Shown here one piece after another: positions 59,085 to 60,000 of a DNA stretch of 60,000 nucleotides. The first letter of the stretch is position 1. Each line of letters opens with the position of its first letter. The stretch spans positions 11,040,440 through 11,100,439 of the forward strand of contig NC_135571.1 in the NCBI RefSeq assembly GCF_964340395.1, read 5' to 3'. Origin of the DNA: Glandiceps talaboti. Its lineage: Eukaryota > Hemichordata > Enteropneusta > Spengelidae. The notes under the pieces are model-generated. The model worked only from the letters and a program-made list of their open reading frames with translations. It was not told the origin of the DNA and made no database searches. The position numbers and the translations under genes are program-made.

Positions 59085-59222
59085 ACTACCAAACCAGAGT
59101 GGCTATAGAGTTTCACCAGCACAATGTTACTACATGTACCAAACTAGAGTGACTATAGAGTTTCAATTAGGCAGCACAATGTTACTACCAAACCAGAGTG
59201 ACTACAGAATTTCAATTTGGCG
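59085..59222 (-). repeat. Reverse-orientation copies of the 7.7-kb minisatellite
   Basis: Three units with 'taccaaaccagagtgactat' and 'agagtttcaa' are the complement of the array at 7751-8440; 'cacaatgttacta' corresponds to its catgtta block. Confidence 0.85.
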
Positions 59223-59971
59223 ACATATTTTTTTACATCTCATACAATGTTTTTTGTTACAAATTATAAAAAGTACAGGGACTGATTTCCCATGATGCAC
59301 TGAAATTTGGTTCTGTCCTATCTCTTACTAAGTGGTGACCAGTGTGCCCTCTAAGCCAATTAAATGCACCATCACTGATGGACACAATTTCTCGTGACAC
59401 ACCAAAATTTGGTGTTCCCCTATCTCTTCCTCTATGGTGGTGACTCACATTTTGACTAACAAAAAATAAAATCTGTCTATTACTAGAGAGCACAGTCATT
59501 TAAAAAAAAACTTCAAAATGAACGACTGTGTATTACCGTGTAACTGAAAAAAAACTAAAAATGAAACAAAATCTTGAATTGTCAGGAAATTTAACTGAAA
59601 GACAAAAATTTCATAACATGATTTACAAAAACAGACTTAACCTGTCAAAAATAAAATAAAAATTGTACTCCAAAAAATTGGCATTATTTGAAATATTCAC
59701 CAAAAACTTTTCAAACTGGGGAAAAAATACAACAAAGTTTGACAGTTCTTTTGTAATATGAAAGACGAAATAGTGAGATGAAAATAATCTTGTTTAAACA
59801 AATTCTGTCTATGATTAAAATCATAAGTTATAAAAATGTAATAAAACGCACTTAAACTATTTCAGTCTGTTATGTTATATACACCAAGGATATTGAATAT
59901 TACTAGTATTATCGTAACTTTGTCTAAAAACAGGCAGTGTTTTCACGAAATAAGCCAGTCACCCAAACTGA

Positions 59972-60000
59972 TTGAAATCTGATGTGGTGACTATGCCTGG
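59972..60000. mobile_element. Start of a 219-bp-family MITE, cut by the window end
   Basis: 'actgattgaaatctgatgtg' and 'gtgactatgcc' match the left terminus of 32809-33027. Confidence 0.5.

Noticed and set aside
59335-59460. hAT terminus (cagtgtgccctctaagcc)
   Set aside because: Looks like a known style of hAT end, but no partner end or target duplication was found; only an internal near-duplication around cctatctctt.

Overview
This window is nuclear DNA from an animal. Genes are split by GT-AG introns, coding exons make up only about 4.5% of the sequence, and the rest is AT-rich and dense in microsatellites, minisatellites, short inverted-repeat transposons (MITEs) and one long satellite array. 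Protein similarity to vertebrate families is high (DERA, TMEM138). The GAL3ST-type sulfotransferase and the repeat content fit an invertebrate bilaterian (hemichordate, cephalochordate, echinoderm or lophotrochozoan). The sequence alone does not let me choose among these.

Three protein genes can be read completely. (1) A galactose/galactosylceramide 3-O-sulfotransferase-like type II Golgi enzyme lies on + at 923-7129 in 4 exons. (2) TMEM138, a ciliary transition-zone membrane protein, lies on - at 20074-16560 in 4 coding exons. (3) DERA, deoxyribose-phosphate aldolase, lies on + at 21803-38008 in 8 exons. TMEM138 and DERA are head to head; the DNA between them carries an NRF1-type palindrome and a TCTCGCGA motif, as expected of a shared CpG-type housekeeping promoter. 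Two further short exon-like segments (9209-9265 and 10740-10799) are possible but unassigned.

Layout: 1-900, repeat fragments and the gene 1 upstream region; 0.9-7.1 kb, sulfotransferase with a large TATG microsatellite in its last intron; 7.7-8.45 kb, a ~52-bp minisatellite; 9-16.4 kb, several MITE families and a 37-bp minisatellite; 16.5-21.5 kb, TMEM138, whose introns contain duplicated exon ends, MITEs and a SINE; 21.8-38 kb, DERA, in which most introns carry their own minisatellite and at least one mobile element, including a decayed LINE reverse transcriptase in intron 4; 38-40.7 kb, the DERA 3' end, a 50-bp minisatellite with inverted copies, and a TIR element; 41.29-57.07 kb, about 45 tandem copies of a 350-bp satellite with higher-order structure, lying inside a mosaic inverted repeat; 57-60 kb, gene-free AT-rich DNA with repeat fragments.

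The most noteworthy system is the satellite locus. Its monomer shares sequence with the arms of the inverted repeat around it, which suggests a satellite born from the inside of a foldback or TIR element. A second theme is repeated insertion of small DNA transposons into minisatellites, which leaves unusually clean target-site duplications (TA, TAA, TTAA, AGGTAG, GTACCACCT, TGTGCTGTG) that define several element families within this one window.
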